Below, in pieces: positions 25,761 to 34,777 of a stretch of 40,797 nucleotides of DNA. The notes below the pieces were generated by a model. It was not told the DNA's origin. It did not search any database and saw nothing but the letters and a program-made list of their open reading frames with translations. Position numbers and translations under genes: made by a program. The DNA comes from Thalassoglobus neptunius (GTDB taxonomy: Bacteria > Planctomycetota > Planctomycetia > Planctomycetales > Planctomycetaceae): positions 1 through 40,797 of the forward strand of contig NZ_SIHI01000030.1 in NCBI RefSeq assembly GCF_007859735.1, given 5' to 3'. How positions within the stretch are numbered: the stretch's first letter is position 1; every line of letters begins with the position of its first letter.

Positions 25761-26177
25761 CTATGTTGACTGAGCACCGGAGTTTTTCGACTCTTTCCAC
25801 CGCGCAATCTCTCGCTCAATGTTCACCGGGACAACCACAATGGGTGGGCTTGGCGATGGAGACTGAATGGCTTGAAGGACACGTTGATTGAGCTTTTCGA
25901 GTTCTGCTCGAACGAAGTCTTCGTTGGCCAGAGTTTTGATTTCGTTCAGGGTCTGCTCAATGTCTCGACGGGCGTCGATCAGTGGTGGAACGATGCTCAG
26001 CTGTTCCCGCTTCAGTTTGTCTTTTAACCACCAATCCGATTCGAGAACTTTTTCAACACCCGAAATCGGCTTTCCATGACCGCTGAGATTGTCGAATTCC
26101 CCTTCGCTTTGAGCGTCTTGAATTCGTTGTTCAATGAAACCTTCCCAGGGCTGATGAGCCGGTTTTCGTTCTCCCAC
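25761..26177 (-). CDS. DUF1992 (DnaJC28-like conserved domain) protein
   Basis: A 138-residue protein. The first 70 residues carry the conserved region also found in DnaJC28: WEGFIEQRIQDAQSEGEFDNLSG, GKPISG, and WWLKDKLKREQL. The rest is helical, with IEQTLNEIKTLANEDFV and the tail EREIARWKE. The molecular role in bacteria is unknown. No signal peptide. The gene ends 49 bases from the end of trkA; the palindrome CGAACGTTCG (25751-25760) touches its stop codon. On the other side a plus-oriented terminator (26246-26273) sits between it and the photolyase gene. Confidence 0.85.
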   Translation of the reverse strand: MGERKPAHQPWEGFIEQRIQDAQSEGEFDNLSGHGKPISGVEKVLESDWWLKDKLKREQLSIVPPLIDARRDIEQTLNEIKTLANEDFVRAELEKLNQRVLQAIQSPSPSPPIVVVPVNIEREIARWKESKNSGAQST

Positions 26178-26245
26178 TGTTCTTCTCCGATTAACAGGGT
26201 GTTATCACAGTTGAACATGTTTGTGATACATAATCGTGATGCTTA

Positions 26246-26273
26246 AGACTTCGATTAAGGAAGTCTGTTTTTT
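26246..26273 (+). terminator. Plus-strand terminator lying beyond the DUF1992 gene
   Basis: AGACTTC (26246-26252) pairs with GAAGTCT (26260-26266) around a 7-base loop, followed by GTTTTTTAG. The T-run makes it a plus-strand terminator. The nearest upstream plus-strand gene is trkA, which ends at 25711. On the minus strand the stem has no T-run and so would be a poor end for the photolyase gene. Confidence 0.65.
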
Positions 26274-26303
26274 AGATCGCATCCAATAATGCGCTGCTCA
26301 ATT

Positions 26304-27770
26304 CTACTCAGAATACTTTTCTAAGTACTCGGTCATTTTGAGCTTCTTTCGCGTGCTTTCGCTGGTCATGTAGCGAATTTTGCCAAAGATGGGACGTTCC
26401 GGACCCCATGCACGATCGTATCTTCCCAAGACCCAGAATATCCCGGAATAGCTGTTGGGATTGCGTCCATCAACGGCGTATTTATTGTTCAGCTCGATCA
26501 TCACTTTCAATGCGTCTCGCGGTGTCGCGGACCATTGAAAGATTTTCTTTCCCCACAGCATGCGGAGGTAGTTGTGGAGCCGACCGTCACGGACAAGTTG
26601 TCGTTGGGCTGCGTTCCAGATTTCGTCGTGCGTTTCTGCCCGTTCGAATTCTTCGAGAGAATAGGTGTGAGGTCGGTCGTCGTGGGCGTGTTCTTCGAGC
26701 GTCTTTTTTGCCCAATCAGGAAGCGACTCGTAACGATCGTAGTCGCTGCGGTGAGCACACATGTTGTATCCGAGTTCTCTCCACGTAATCAGTTCGTCGA
26801 GAAAGCTTTCGGAAGAGGACGACATTCCCCACCATCCTTCACGGGCTCCGGAAGTTTTGTCGGACAGCTGATCGATCGACCAGCCTTCATGATCGGCAAT
26901 CCGCTGAAAGACCGTATGTGACGAGATCTGTCCAAAGTGAAGATATGGAGAGAGTCCGCTGCTGGCGTCTTCGTCGGGATGATTTCTGCCATCGCCGTAT
27001 CGAACCAGCCGATCCTCAATGAAGCGATCGAGTACATCATCCGCAGCCCTGCGACCTCCCTCAAAATCGGCCGGGCCGACAGAGTGATCAATCGGAAGTT
27101 CTGACAATGCTTTGCTTGTTGCTTTCAAGAGATCTGCCGAAGCAGTGGGCCACTTCTTGAGAATCCTTTTCGGGACGGGAATGGAATTCGGGAGATCGTT
27201 AGCTTCGATGGGATCGACGTCGGGAAACTCTTCGAGGTGAGGAGGCAACGACTTTTGGAGAAAGCGGCGAAACGAGTAGGCGGTTTTGAAGACTTCTTCC
27301 GTCGATCTCATCGGGAAGAGTCCGTTCGAATCGACCGCTTCAAGTTTGACGTGCAGCTTGCGGGAAATGAGTCGCAGCATCGTCGGAATGAAGAACGACG
27401 GAAAGTCATCAGTCACGACAACCGCAGCTTTGTCGGCCAAAGTCGTCAGCAGTTCTCGACCGTGGTTCGGAGTTGGTTCGACATACGGGTAATACGTGAC
27501 ATTGGCGTCTGCGAAATCTCGCTTCTGGTCAGCCATTCCCTGAAGGACGAAACGATGAATCCGGTCGCTGGCCCAGCGATAGTTGACTCGAAGTGCTTCA
27601 AAAACAATGAGAGGTTTGTTGAGCAAGTTGGCCCATTCCACAGCTCGCTGGAGTGAGAAATTCGACTTCGCTCGACGATTGGCAATCATCCAATAGAGAA
27701 CATAGTCGCCGTTCTCCTGAACTTCTTCGTCATTCAGCGATTGAATTCGAGATGTCGGAACGTCACTCAT
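26304..27770 (-). CDS. phr: Class II deoxyribodipyrimidine photolyase
   Basis: An FAD enzyme that uses blue light to split cyclobutane pyrimidine dimers. The 488 residues match class II photolyases (the group of plants, animals and some bacteria) rather than E. coli PhrB: VLYWMIANRRAKSNFSLQ at the start, YLHFGQISSH, SFLDELITWRELGYNMC, and the C-terminal GRLHNYLRMLWGKKI, NPNSYSGIFWVLGRYDRAW and RPIFGKIRYM. The length is usual. The ATG at 27768-27770 overlaps the TGA of the SRPBCC gene (27767-27769) in an ATGA, which points to translational coupling. Function is secure. Confidence 0.94.
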   Translation of the reverse strand: MSDVPTSRIQSLNDEEVQENGDYVLYWMIANRRAKSNFSLQRAVEWANLLNKPLIVFEALRVNYRWASDRIHRFVLQGMADQKRDFADANVTYYPYVEPTPNHGRELLTTLADKAAVVVTDDFPSFFIPTMLRLISRKLHVKLEAVDSNGLFPMRSTEEVFKTAYSFRRFLQKSLPPHLEEFPDVDPIEANDLPNSIPVPKRILKKWPTASADLLKATSKALSELPIDHSVGPADFEGGRRAADDVLDRFIEDRLVRYGDGRNHPDEDASSGLSPYLHFGQISSHTVFQRIADHEGWSIDQLSDKTSGAREGWWGMSSSSESFLDELITWRELGYNMCAHRSDYDRYESLPDWAKKTLEEHAHDDRPHTYSLEEFERAETHDEIWNAAQRQLVRDGRLHNYLRMLWGKKIFQWSATPRDALKVMIELNNKYAVDGRNPNSYSGIFWVLGRYDRAWGPERPIFGKIRYMTSESTRKKLKMTEYLEKYSE

Positions 27771-28273
27771 GAGACGAAATTCGTTTCGTGAAATTTCTGA
27801 GCAATAACTTCCTGGCGGAACTGGAAAATTCGACGAAGGTCCCTGTTCACTAATCTGTCATGCAAGAATCGAGGACCGGGAACGTTATAATACACGTGAT
27901 CAGAGACTTGTGTTCCGTTGTCTTTGGGAATGAATGTGTGTTGGTGGATCCATTTTCGATAGGGACCGCGAATTTGTTCGTCTGTAAAAGAACATGGAGG
28001 ATTCCATTCCGTGATCTTCGTCCGCCAGCGAATCGGGATCTTTCGCAGAGCCAATCGATAGTCAATCAGCGTTCCTTCCTGCATCGGAATGGGGCGCGGA
28101 GTGACGATCTTGAAGTTCAACCAGGGCGGAGTGATCGCTTCCAGATTCTCTGCGTCGCCGAAGAATTGAAAGACCTCATCAATCGGTGCGTCGAGGAACT
28201 GCTCGCAGGAGAGTTGCCAGTCTGGTCCAGTAGATGTGATGTCAATTCGGTCTGCCATGGGGGCCAAGCTCAT
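27767..28273 (-). CDS. SRPBCC family protein
   Basis: A 168-residue protein of the START/Bet v1-like (SRPBCC) superfamily, which binds hydrophobic ligands in a deep cavity. Visible features are CEQFLDAPIDEVFQFFGDAEN at the start, LEAITPPWLNF, a GTLIDYRLAL beta strand, and the C-terminal helix RDLRRIFQFRQEVI. The closest type is the 'cyclase/dehydrase-like' group found in operons with photolyase or cell-division related genes. It overlaps the photolyase by four bases, so the two are translated together. ATG at 28273 or 28258 are both possible; no ribosome binding site decides. The ligand is unknown. Confidence 0.8.
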   Translation of the reverse strand: MSLAPMADRIDITSTGPDWQLSCEQFLDAPIDEVFQFFGDAENLEAITPPWLNFKIVTPRPIPMQEGTLIDYRLALRKIPIRWRTKITEWNPPCSFTDEQIRGPYRKWIHQHTFIPKDNGTQVSDHVYYNVPGPRFLHDRLVNRDLRRIFQFRQEVIAQKFHETNFVS

Positions 28274-28446
28274 TCGGTTTCGCTGAGTCTATCAGAAGGA
28301 ATCGTCGATTGTTCAACTTCCTTGACGATCCTAGACGCAAGAGCGAATCCGTCGAGAGGGCTTTTCGGCTCCTCGCTTGTTGGCAATTTCATTGGACCGC
28401 AGTTTGACCGATGCCGGTTCAGAAATTGAGCAAGCACAAACGACAA

Positions 28447-28476
28447 CAGCGGCGCCGAGATCGCTCGACGCCGCTG
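28447..28476 (-). terminator. Hairpin after the TadE-like gene
   Basis: CAGCGGCG (28447-28454) pairs with CGCCGCTG (28469-28476), with further pairs inside. On the minus strand it is followed by TTGTCGTTTGTG, a mildly T-rich run. It lies 43 bases after the stop codon of the TadE-like gene and before the SRPBCC gene, separating the two units. Confidence 0.5.
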
Positions 28477-28518
28477 ATTCAGATTCCGACATTGTTTCAG
28501 GAACTCAAACTTGAGGGG

Positions 28519-28968
28519 CTACTCGTGTCGCATTGCAGCTTTTGCTTTGAGGTCGACACTTGTCAGATAGCGGAAGAAGTAGCCGACGTCTGTGTAGGGG
28601 ACACTGACTGCAACAACGATGAGGTCTCGCGTGGACGCGTTCAGACATTCGTTGTTCGGATTGGGATTTCCGGTGTAAGGAGTAATGGTCACGGTGACTT
28701 GATTGGTGGTGAGCGTGGCTCCCACTGTGTTGCGAACCTGATCGATCACCGCGGTTTTCACATCGGCAGTCGAGACACCCTTAATGATCGCTTGTCGGCT
28801 TCCTTCACGGGCCGCATTGGTGATCAGGTTGGAGACCATAAAAGCCCGTCCAAACTCAATCACTCCGAAGGTGACGCTGAGCAAGATTGGCATCATCACC
28901 GCTGTTTCGACAATTGCGGCTCCCAACCGAGATTTTTTCTGATTGCTGATTCGATGTTGGCGTCGCAT
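28519..28968 (-). CDS. TadE-like pilus assembly protein
   Basis: A 149-residue membrane protein of the TadE family. The basic N-terminus is followed by the family pattern GAAIVETAVMMPILLSVTFG and EFGRAFMV, a single transmembrane helix with the conserved Glu, then NLITNAAREGSRQA. The rest lies outside the cytoplasm. In Tad systems, TadE is a minor pilin-like (pseudopilin) component needed for Flp pilus formation. It follows the TadG-like gene (67-base gap) on the same strand. No ATPase or platform protein (TadA, B, C), secretin or Flp pilin gene is in the window. Confidence 0.85.
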   Translation of the reverse strand: MRRQHRISNQKKSRLGAAIVETAVMMPILLSVTFGVIEFGRAFMVSNLITNAAREGSRQAIIKGVSTADVKTAVIDQVRNTVGATLTTNQVTVTITPYTGNPNPNNECLNASTRDLIVVAVSVPYTDVGYFFRYLTSVDLKAKAAMRHE

Positions 28969-29035
28969 GGGATCACTCGAAGTTAGTTGTGAGGGAATCG
29001 TTGAATCTGATCAGAACATAGAAGGGTTCTGTCGA

Positions 29036-30214
29036 TCAGTGAATGAGTCCAGCTGGGGCGAGGACGGAATCGTCCCGGATGACGGTATCTCCGCCAACAA
29101 CACTGGGGTCGGTGTAAACTGCTGGTTGAATCACGACGGTCTTCCCGCTCGGCTTTCCTGTCAGTCGAACGAACATAATTCGAATCGGGACAAACTTGAC
29201 GATGGTGTAGTTCGCGTTATTTCCGTTTCCAGAAACTTGCGTGAAGATGGGAATCATTCGTGGCTGGCCTTTAATCGCCTCAAGCTCATCTTTGATTCCT
29301 GCACTCAATCCGGTGTCTCCGTTCAAGATCATCGGCAAAGCGTTCAGGTCGAGTTTGCCGCCGAAGTAAGAGAGGTCGGAATCATTGAGTCCGTGAAGAA
29401 TTTGTCGTGAGATGTCAGCTGTGCTGTTTCCCTGGTGTCCAAAGTCGACTGTTCCACGGTTTCCAGGCGGCAAAGCCTGGTTTCCATAAGGATAGAGGCT
29501 GACTTCCAAAACTCCGTCGCTCCCGCTGGTGATGGTTTTCGTCTCATCGTTCCAGTGATAGTTGTCCGAGCCGACCCCATTCAGTATCAGGTCGTTCCAG
29601 GTGGGCTCATCGAGGGTGATGGGCAAAAGGCCAGCCTGGATGTTGGGAACGTTGCGAATCGTGACTCCTGGTTGAATGGCTGCGGTTGCCTTCACTGTAG
29701 TCGTTGCGTTCCGGGATCCGATGACGGGAGCGAACCAGAGATCGAGCGGCCCATCTCCGAGATTGCTTCCCGGTGTGTTTCGACGGGCCGTAACTTCCAC
29801 TGCGTTGTAGGGAGTTTGTCCCCACTTGATCGACCACTGACTGGTTGCTGGATCCCATTGTCGGTATCCGAAGCGAATGTCGTTCGCGCTGTCGATGTAG
29901 GTTCCACTTCGACCAGCTGCTTCATTTGCTGCAGCTACGGCCACCGCTGCGTTTCGTGCTGCGGTCGCTCCCTCGGCATTCGTTTTGGAAGCTCCAACTC
30001 CCCACGACTTGTAGAGTTCGATGTTCGCAGCGAGCGCTGCGGCATCGGCACTTCTCTGTAGTTCGGCTCGCGACAGAGATATGTATCCCATATCGAGTGC
30101 GAGGGCTGTGAACGCGAAGAGAATGACCAGCAATCCGATTCCCATGATCAGAACAGCCCCCTTGCGGTCGTTCTGGAATTTCGGTTGAAGTCGTGTTCTT
30201 TGCAGGGTTTTCAT
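29036..30214 (-). CDS. TadG-like protein (Flp pilus assembly type)
   Basis: A 392-residue protein with the TadG-like N-terminal helix: KGAVLIMGIGLLVILFAFTALALDMGYI, followed by SRAELQRSADAAALAA, the classic signature. The remaining 320 residues are extracytoplasmic, rich in beta structure, and have no von Willebrand domain as far as I can see. ATG at 30214 is chosen because GAGG lies nine bases upstream; the frame continues to TTG 30247 without signal-like residues. A hairpin (29007-29039) spans the stop codon and may affect the mRNA between this gene and the TadE-like gene. It likely assembles or anchors surface fibres; the exact role is inference. Confidence 0.82.
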   Translation of the reverse strand: MKTLQRTRLQPKFQNDRKGAVLIMGIGLLVILFAFTALALDMGYISLSRAELQRSADAAALAANIELYKSWGVGASKTNAEGATAARNAAVAVAAANEAAGRSGTYIDSANDIRFGYRQWDPATSQWSIKWGQTPYNAVEVTARRNTPGSNLGDGPLDLWFAPVIGSRNATTTVKATAAIQPGVTIRNVPNIQAGLLPITLDEPTWNDLILNGVGSDNYHWNDETKTITSGSDGVLEVSLYPYGNQALPPGNRGTVDFGHQGNSTADISRQILHGLNDSDLSYFGGKLDLNALPMILNGDTGLSAGIKDELEAIKGQPRMIPIFTQVSGNGNNANYTIVKFVPIRIMFVRLTGKPSGKTVVIQPAVYTDPSVVGGDTVIRDDSVLAPAGLIH

Positions 30215-30398
30215 CACCGGCTGCCTCACCATGAGTTGAGCGGTCAAAATTCAGAAGTTTGGGGGAGCAAAATTTGAGAAGTGATCCCAAAACCTGCGAG
30301 TCGACAGGCATCTCGAAGTTGATCGCACGTTGCTTCTGCTCGTGCGGATTCGAACAAGCTGCTTCGAAAAGTATCTGAAGCGTTTCGAAATTCAGGTG

Positions 30399-31094
30399 TT
30401 ACTCGGCTGCGAGTCGGTGAACGTAACGGTCGTTGAGGTCCTGAGCGTACAGGTCTCCGTTTTCGTCATAGAAGCGGATCGCAGATCGTTTGAAGTAATC
30501 GACTCGGTTGGCTCCGAACGTCACTTTTGAGTGTTCGATGGAGTTTCCAGGGTGGTAAGGATTCAGGTCGGTACGATTTGTGAACAACCAGACTTTAAGG
30601 GAGTTGCTGTCGCCGAACGTTCCAAAGGTTGTCGAAGTGCCGTTGAAAACAGACATCGTAAGGTGACCGCCTTCGATTGCAGTGGCGGTTGTGTAGGTGA
30701 TTTTCTCGTTTGAGGTTGACAGTTCCGACGGAGCACGTTGTCGCTGATAACCAATCAGGTAGTCTCCGAACCACACTTGCAGCTGCATTCCTCCCTCACC
30801 GAAATTCGGAAGAGTTCCGTGGTTGAGTTCGAACAGCGTATGTGTGTCGAATCTTGCGTCAGTGGGGCCAAACACTGTGGCAATCTGTGGACAATCCGCG
30901 TTGGGATCGGGGTTGTTGACGACTAACTCCCAGTCTTCTTCGACACGATGAATCGGCGGAGCATTGGCGACAATGTCTTCGAACGTCACTTCCTGCGAAG
31001 TGTCGTCGCCAGCTGTCTGTGCGATGGCAACTTGCCCCCCGTGAACAATAAGGGCAACTGCCGAAAGGCAAGCCAAAGATTTCAGTGCACGCAT
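30399..31094 (-). CDS. Exported protein of unknown function next to Tad genes
   Basis: A 231-residue protein with a clean Sec signal (LKSLACLSAVALIVHGGQVAIAQ, cleavage after AIAQ). The mature part has a VEEDWELVVNNPDPNADCPQ stretch, then WFGDYLIGYQRQ and many Thr, Ser and aromatic residues, as in beta-sandwich surface proteins. I do not recognise the family. GAGAGG lies about eight bases before ATG 31094. It is upstream of the TadG-like and TadE-like genes on the same strand (gaps 184 and 67), so it is likely the first gene of one operon and may be a surface or pilus-tip-like component. Confidence 0.7.
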   Translation of the reverse strand: MRALKSLACLSAVALIVHGGQVAIAQTAGDDTSQEVTFEDIVANAPPIHRVEEDWELVVNNPDPNADCPQIATVFGPTDARFDTHTLFELNHGTLPNFGEGGMQLQVWFGDYLIGYQRQRAPSELSTSNEKITYTTATAIEGGHLTMSVFNGTSTTFGTFGDSNSLKVWLFTNRTDLNPYHPGNSIEHSKVTFGANRVDYFKRSAIRFYDENGDLYAQDLNDRYVHRLAAE

Positions 31095-31661
31095 AATGGG
31101 AGCCTCTCAATCGATTGGAAAAGTCGTGTTTCTGGTACGATGGACTTCAGCATCTTCCGAATGGTGGAGAGAGCACCAACAAAGAGGGAGGTTTGTATTT
31201 CGGGGATACATTGAAGTGTGACCAAACCCTATTTCACGAATTCGCAGTCGTTGCCCGAATTTGAGAAAAATGGGAGAAATTTTTGATCCTCGCGTGATCC
31301 AATCGATCGTTCCAGATGAATTCAACGGGTGCCTGTGTGGATGTTTCGCAACACTGAGTGAGAACCTGATGGTTTTGTCATTCAAGGGAGTGCGTCGCTA
31401 CGCCTCTCGATGCGGATTTACTACGATTCCGAAAACTGGATTTCAAAGCGTGGTCTCCGAATCTCGTCAAATTTGATCGAACGGTTCGAAATCGATCCGA
31501 TTCACGAGTTTCGGGATGATCTGGCGACAACCGAGTGGATGTGATGGATGCGATCAGGCCATCTGATTTCGCATCATTGATCTGTCTTGCGTGAGCTTCA
31601 ATGAAATCCAGATTGAAGAGAAATTTCGAATCCGCCCCTACCTGACAACCTCAAGACGACC
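31095..31661. promoter_or_regulatory. Divergent intergenic region before purL
   Basis: 567 bases between the exported protein gene (minus) and purL (plus). No convincing gene is seen. A hairpin at 31547-31575 (listed separately) lies 86 bases before the purL start. I did not recognise a purine riboswitch or PurR-type operator. Confidence 0.4.
31547..31575 (+). promoter_or_regulatory. Hairpin in the presumed purL leader
   Basis: GATGCGATCAG (31547-31557) pairs with CTGA-TT-TCGCATC (31563-31575) around the loop GCCAT, eleven pairs with a 2-base bulge. It lies 86 bases before the purL start. It could be a leader structure or a binding palindrome; no known riboswitch shape was recognised. Confidence 0.35.
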
Positions 31662-34562
31662 ATGCTCTGGGAAATCGAGATCAGTTCGAAAAGTGGACCC
31701 GACCGCGAAGCAGAACATGCTTTGGCGGAAGCCCGAATGTGTCGCCTGAACAGTCTGGCAACTGTTCGATCGGCGAGATCATATTTGATTGAGGGAAGTC
31801 TCGATAACGCCCAGCTGCAACAAGCGTCCGGAGTTCTTGCCGACCGGGTTGTCGAGCAAGTGACCGTTCGTTCACTGCCTGATCATTCAGAAGCTGGCCA
31901 AACCGAACGGCTGTTGAATGTCCTCTTCAAACCGGGGGTGACGGACAATGTTGGAGCGACAGCGACGAAAGCACTTCAAGAGTTGGGATTTGAAGTCGAA
32001 CGCGTTTCGACGTGCCGCAAATACTGGGTCAACGCGGATTCCAACGAAAGCGAAGTCGAACGATTCGCGTCGCGCGTTCTTTCGAACGATTCGATCGACC
32101 GCGTCCTGTTCGGACCATTGCAATTGACCAGTCTGGCGGTCGGGAGTGAACAGGACTTCGAACTGAAGCATGTCTCCATTCGCGATATGGACGACGAGCA
32201 ACTCAAGACTCTCAGTCAAACAGGTCAGCTGTACCTGAGTCTGACTGAGATGCAGACCATTCGAGACTATTTCCGGGAGTTGGAACGAGATCCGACTGAT
32301 ATTGAACTCGAATCCATCGCTCAAACCTGGAGTGAGCACTGTTCTCATAAGACCCTGGCTGGGCGAATTGCTTATCGTGACGAAAACGGTGAACGGCACT
32401 TCGAGAACATGCTCAAAGAAACAGTCTTCGCTGCCACTCAAACGATTCGAAAGAATCTCGGTGATGCGGACTGGTGCGTCAGTGTGTTCAAAGACAATGC
32501 GGGAATCGTTCGCTTCGATGACAAGCAGGACGTGTGCATCAAAGTTGAAACACACAATCACCCCTCAGCACTCGAACCTTACGGCGGCGCGAATACCGGT
32601 TTGGGCGGAGTGATTCGCGATCCGCTCGGGACTGGGTTGGGCGCGAAACCTGTTTGCAATACCGACGTCTTCTGTTTCGCATCTCCCGAGACCGGGTTCG
32701 ACAGCTTGCCGCCGGGTGTTCTTCATCCGCGAACAGTGATGCGCGGAGTGGTCTCCGGGGTCCGTGACTATGGGAACCGGATGGGAATTCCGACAGTCAA
32801 CGGGGCTGTCTACTTCGACGATCGATACCTTGGGAATCCGCTCGTTTATTGCGGAAACGTCGCAATGATCCCGCGCGGTATGAGCGAGAAAGAAGTTCAT
32901 CCCGGTGATTACATCGTCGCTGTCGGCGGAAGAACGGGGCGAGACGGGATTCACGGCGCCACGTTTTCATCTGCCGAGCTGACTCACGAGAGTGAAGAAC
33001 TTTCAGGGGGAGCAGTGCAGATCGGGAATCCCATCACCGAGAAGATGGTTCACGATGTTATCCTTGAAGCACGCGACCGACGACTCTTCAACGCAATCAC
33101 CGATTGCGGAGCGGGAGGTTTCAGCAGTGCAGTCGGGGAAATGGGTGAAGAGACAGGAGCCGAAGTCTGGCTTGAGAAAGCTCCTCTGAAATATCAGGGT
33201 TTGACTTACACGGAAATCTGGATCAGCGAAGCCCAGGAGCGAATGGTTCTCTCGATTTCTCCCGACAAGTGGGATGAGTTCAATGCACTCTGTGAGTCTG
33301 AAGGAGTCGAAGCGACCGTCATCGGAAAATTCACCGATACGAAGATGCTCGAGTTGAAGTATCAGGGCGAATCTGTTGGATCGCTGGCGATGTCGTTTCT
33401 GCATGACGGGCGTCCTCCGGTGATTCGTGATGCTGTGTACTCTCCGCCGGAAGAACGTGCTGTCAATTTGGATTCCGAGACGATTGAACATGGTGAGGTC
33501 CTGCGAAAAATTCTCGCTTCTCTGAACGTATGCTCAAAAGAGTCGATCATTCGTCAGTACGATCATGAAGTTCAGGCGGGGAGCGTTGTGAAGCCGCTCG
33601 TCGGAATCGCGAATGATGGTCCTTCTGATGCTGCGATCATTCGTCCGGACTTAAGCGGAAAACGGGGACTCGTTATTTCATGCGGGATGAACCCGCATCT
33701 GGGAGACGCCGATCCCTATTGGATGGCTGCCTCTGCGATCGACGAAGCTGTCAGAAATTGTGTTGCTGTCGGTGCCGATCCTGAGCGAATCGCGATTCTC
33801 GACAACTTCTGCTGGGGCAATACAGAACGTGCGGAGACGCTCGGATCTCTCGTGCGAGCGGCGCTGGGATGTCAGGAAACAGCCGTCGCCTACGGAACTC
33901 CATTCGTCAGCGGAAAAGATTCGCTCAACAACGAGTTCTCCTATGTCGATGGCGAGACGTCTCGAACGATCAGTATTCCTTCATCGCTGTTGATTACTGC
34001 ACTCGGTCAAATTGGTGATATCGAAAAGGCCGTGACGATGGATCTGAAATCGGCCGGCAATGTTCTCCTTCTCATTGGGGAAACTCACAACGAGTTGGGC
34101 GGCAGCCATTTCAATCTCGTGACTGGTCGCGATGGAGGAATCGTTCCGCGTGTTGACTTCGAGAAAGCTCCGAAACTGTTCTCGGCCGTGCATGAGCTGA
34201 TCGATCGCGGATTTGTGCGAAGTTGCCATGATCTGAGTGAAGGTGGGCTTGCAGTCACCCTGGCAGAAATTGCATTCGCTGGCGGACTCGGGGCCGAAAT
34301 CCAACTTCAGAAATCGGGAGTCGATGCGACAGTGGAACTCTTTTCCGAGAGCAACACGCGATTCGTCCTCGAAATTCCATCAGAACATCTTGCGGATTGT
34401 CACAACGTCCTTGAACAGGCTCAGTTGCCCGCTGCGGTTGAACTCGGTCACGTGAACGAGAGCAGCGAACTGGTTGTGCGAGGAAGCGACGGAACCGTTC
34501 TCATTCAGGACTCACTGAAAGCATTGAAGCAGTGCTGGCAGGAACCTCTGTCGCGTTTTTAG
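31662..34562 (+). CDS. purL: Phosphoribosylformylglycinamidine synthase, PurSL-type
   Basis: FGAM synthase catalyses the fourth step of purine synthesis, using ATP and glutamine-derived ammonia. At 966 residues it is between the small PurL (about 740) and the long fused enzyme (about 1300). Two PurS-like units precede the synthetase: residues 1-72 ([11 protein letters not shown]) and 84-155 ([25 protein letters not shown]). The ATPase part starts near 200, with the family motifs SEHCSHKT (224-231), [15 protein letters not shown] (296-310), [15 protein letters not shown] and [10 protein letters not shown]. No glutaminase (PurQ) domain follows, so a separate purQ is expected elsewhere. There is no clear Shine-Dalgarno site; ATG 31662 is the start that keeps the first PurS-like unit whole. 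Confidence 0.94.
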   Translation: MLWEIEISSKSGPDREAEHALAEARMCRLNSLATVRSARSYLIEGSLDNAQLQQASGVLADRVVEQVTVRSLPDHSEAGQTERLLNVLFKPGVTDNVGATATKALQELGFEVERVSTCRKYWVNADSNESEVERFASRVLSNDSIDRVLFGPLQLTSLAVGSEQDFELKHVSIRDMDDEQLKTLSQTGQLYLSLTEMQTIRDYFRELERDPTDIELESIAQTWSEHCSHKTLAGRIAYRDENGERHFENMLKETVFAATQTIRKNLGDADWCVSVFKDNAGIVRFDDKQDVCIKVETHNHPSALEPYGGANTGLGGVIRDPLGTGLGAKPVCNTDVFCFASPETGFDSLPPGVLHPRTVMRGVVSGVRDYGNRMGIPTVNGAVYFDDRYLGNPLVYCGNVAMIPRGMSEKEVHPGDYIVAVGGRTGRDGIHGATFSSAELTHESEELSGGAVQIGNPITEKMVHDVILEARDRRLFNAITDCGAGGFSSAVGEMGEETGAEVWLEKAPLKYQGLTYTEIWISEAQERMVLSISPDKWDEFNALCESEGVEATVIGKFTDTKMLELKYQGESVGSLAMSFLHDGRPPVIRDAVYSPPEERAVNLDSETIEHGEVLRKILASLNVCSKESIIRQYDHEVQAGSVVKPLVGIANDGPSDAAIIRPDLSGKRGLVISCGMNPHLGDADPYWMAASAIDEAVRNCVAVGADPERIAILDNFCWGNTERAETLGSLVRAALGCQETAVAYGTPFVSGKDSLNNEFSYVDGETSRTISIPSSLLITALGQIGDIEKAVTMDLKSAGNVLLLIGETHNELGGSHFNLVTGRDGGIVPRVDFEKAPKLFSAVHELIDRGFVRSCHDLSEGGLAVTLAEIAFAGGLGAEIQLQKSGVDATVELFSESNTRFVLEIPSEHLADCHNVLEQAQLPAAVELGHVNESSELVVRGSDGTVLIQDSLKALKQCWQEPLSRF

Positions 34563-34777
34563 GCGTTTTCGCGGTGTCTATGAACTTTCCCAACCGGTTT
34601 CGTCTGAGGAATGGTCGGTTCACTCGCGGGCCAATCGTTGCAAGCCGGTGAGGACGGGACTCTCCTCGCGGAATCCGATATTGCGAAAACGGGTGAGAAT
34701 GTGTCATAACCTGCTGGTTGAAGCGCATCGATTCTCTCTCAAACTCAAGAGTCCCGAGATCGGGAGTTCAGTCTGGC

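Noticed and set aside
31261-31476. A 71-codon frame upstream of purL
   Set aside because: TTG start without a Shine-Dalgarno site and no similarity I recognise; it could be a small gene but cannot be supported.
31095-31661. Purine riboswitch in the purL leader
   Set aside because: The hairpin at 31547-31575 is a single stem; the three-way junction with conserved loops of purine riboswitches is not visible.
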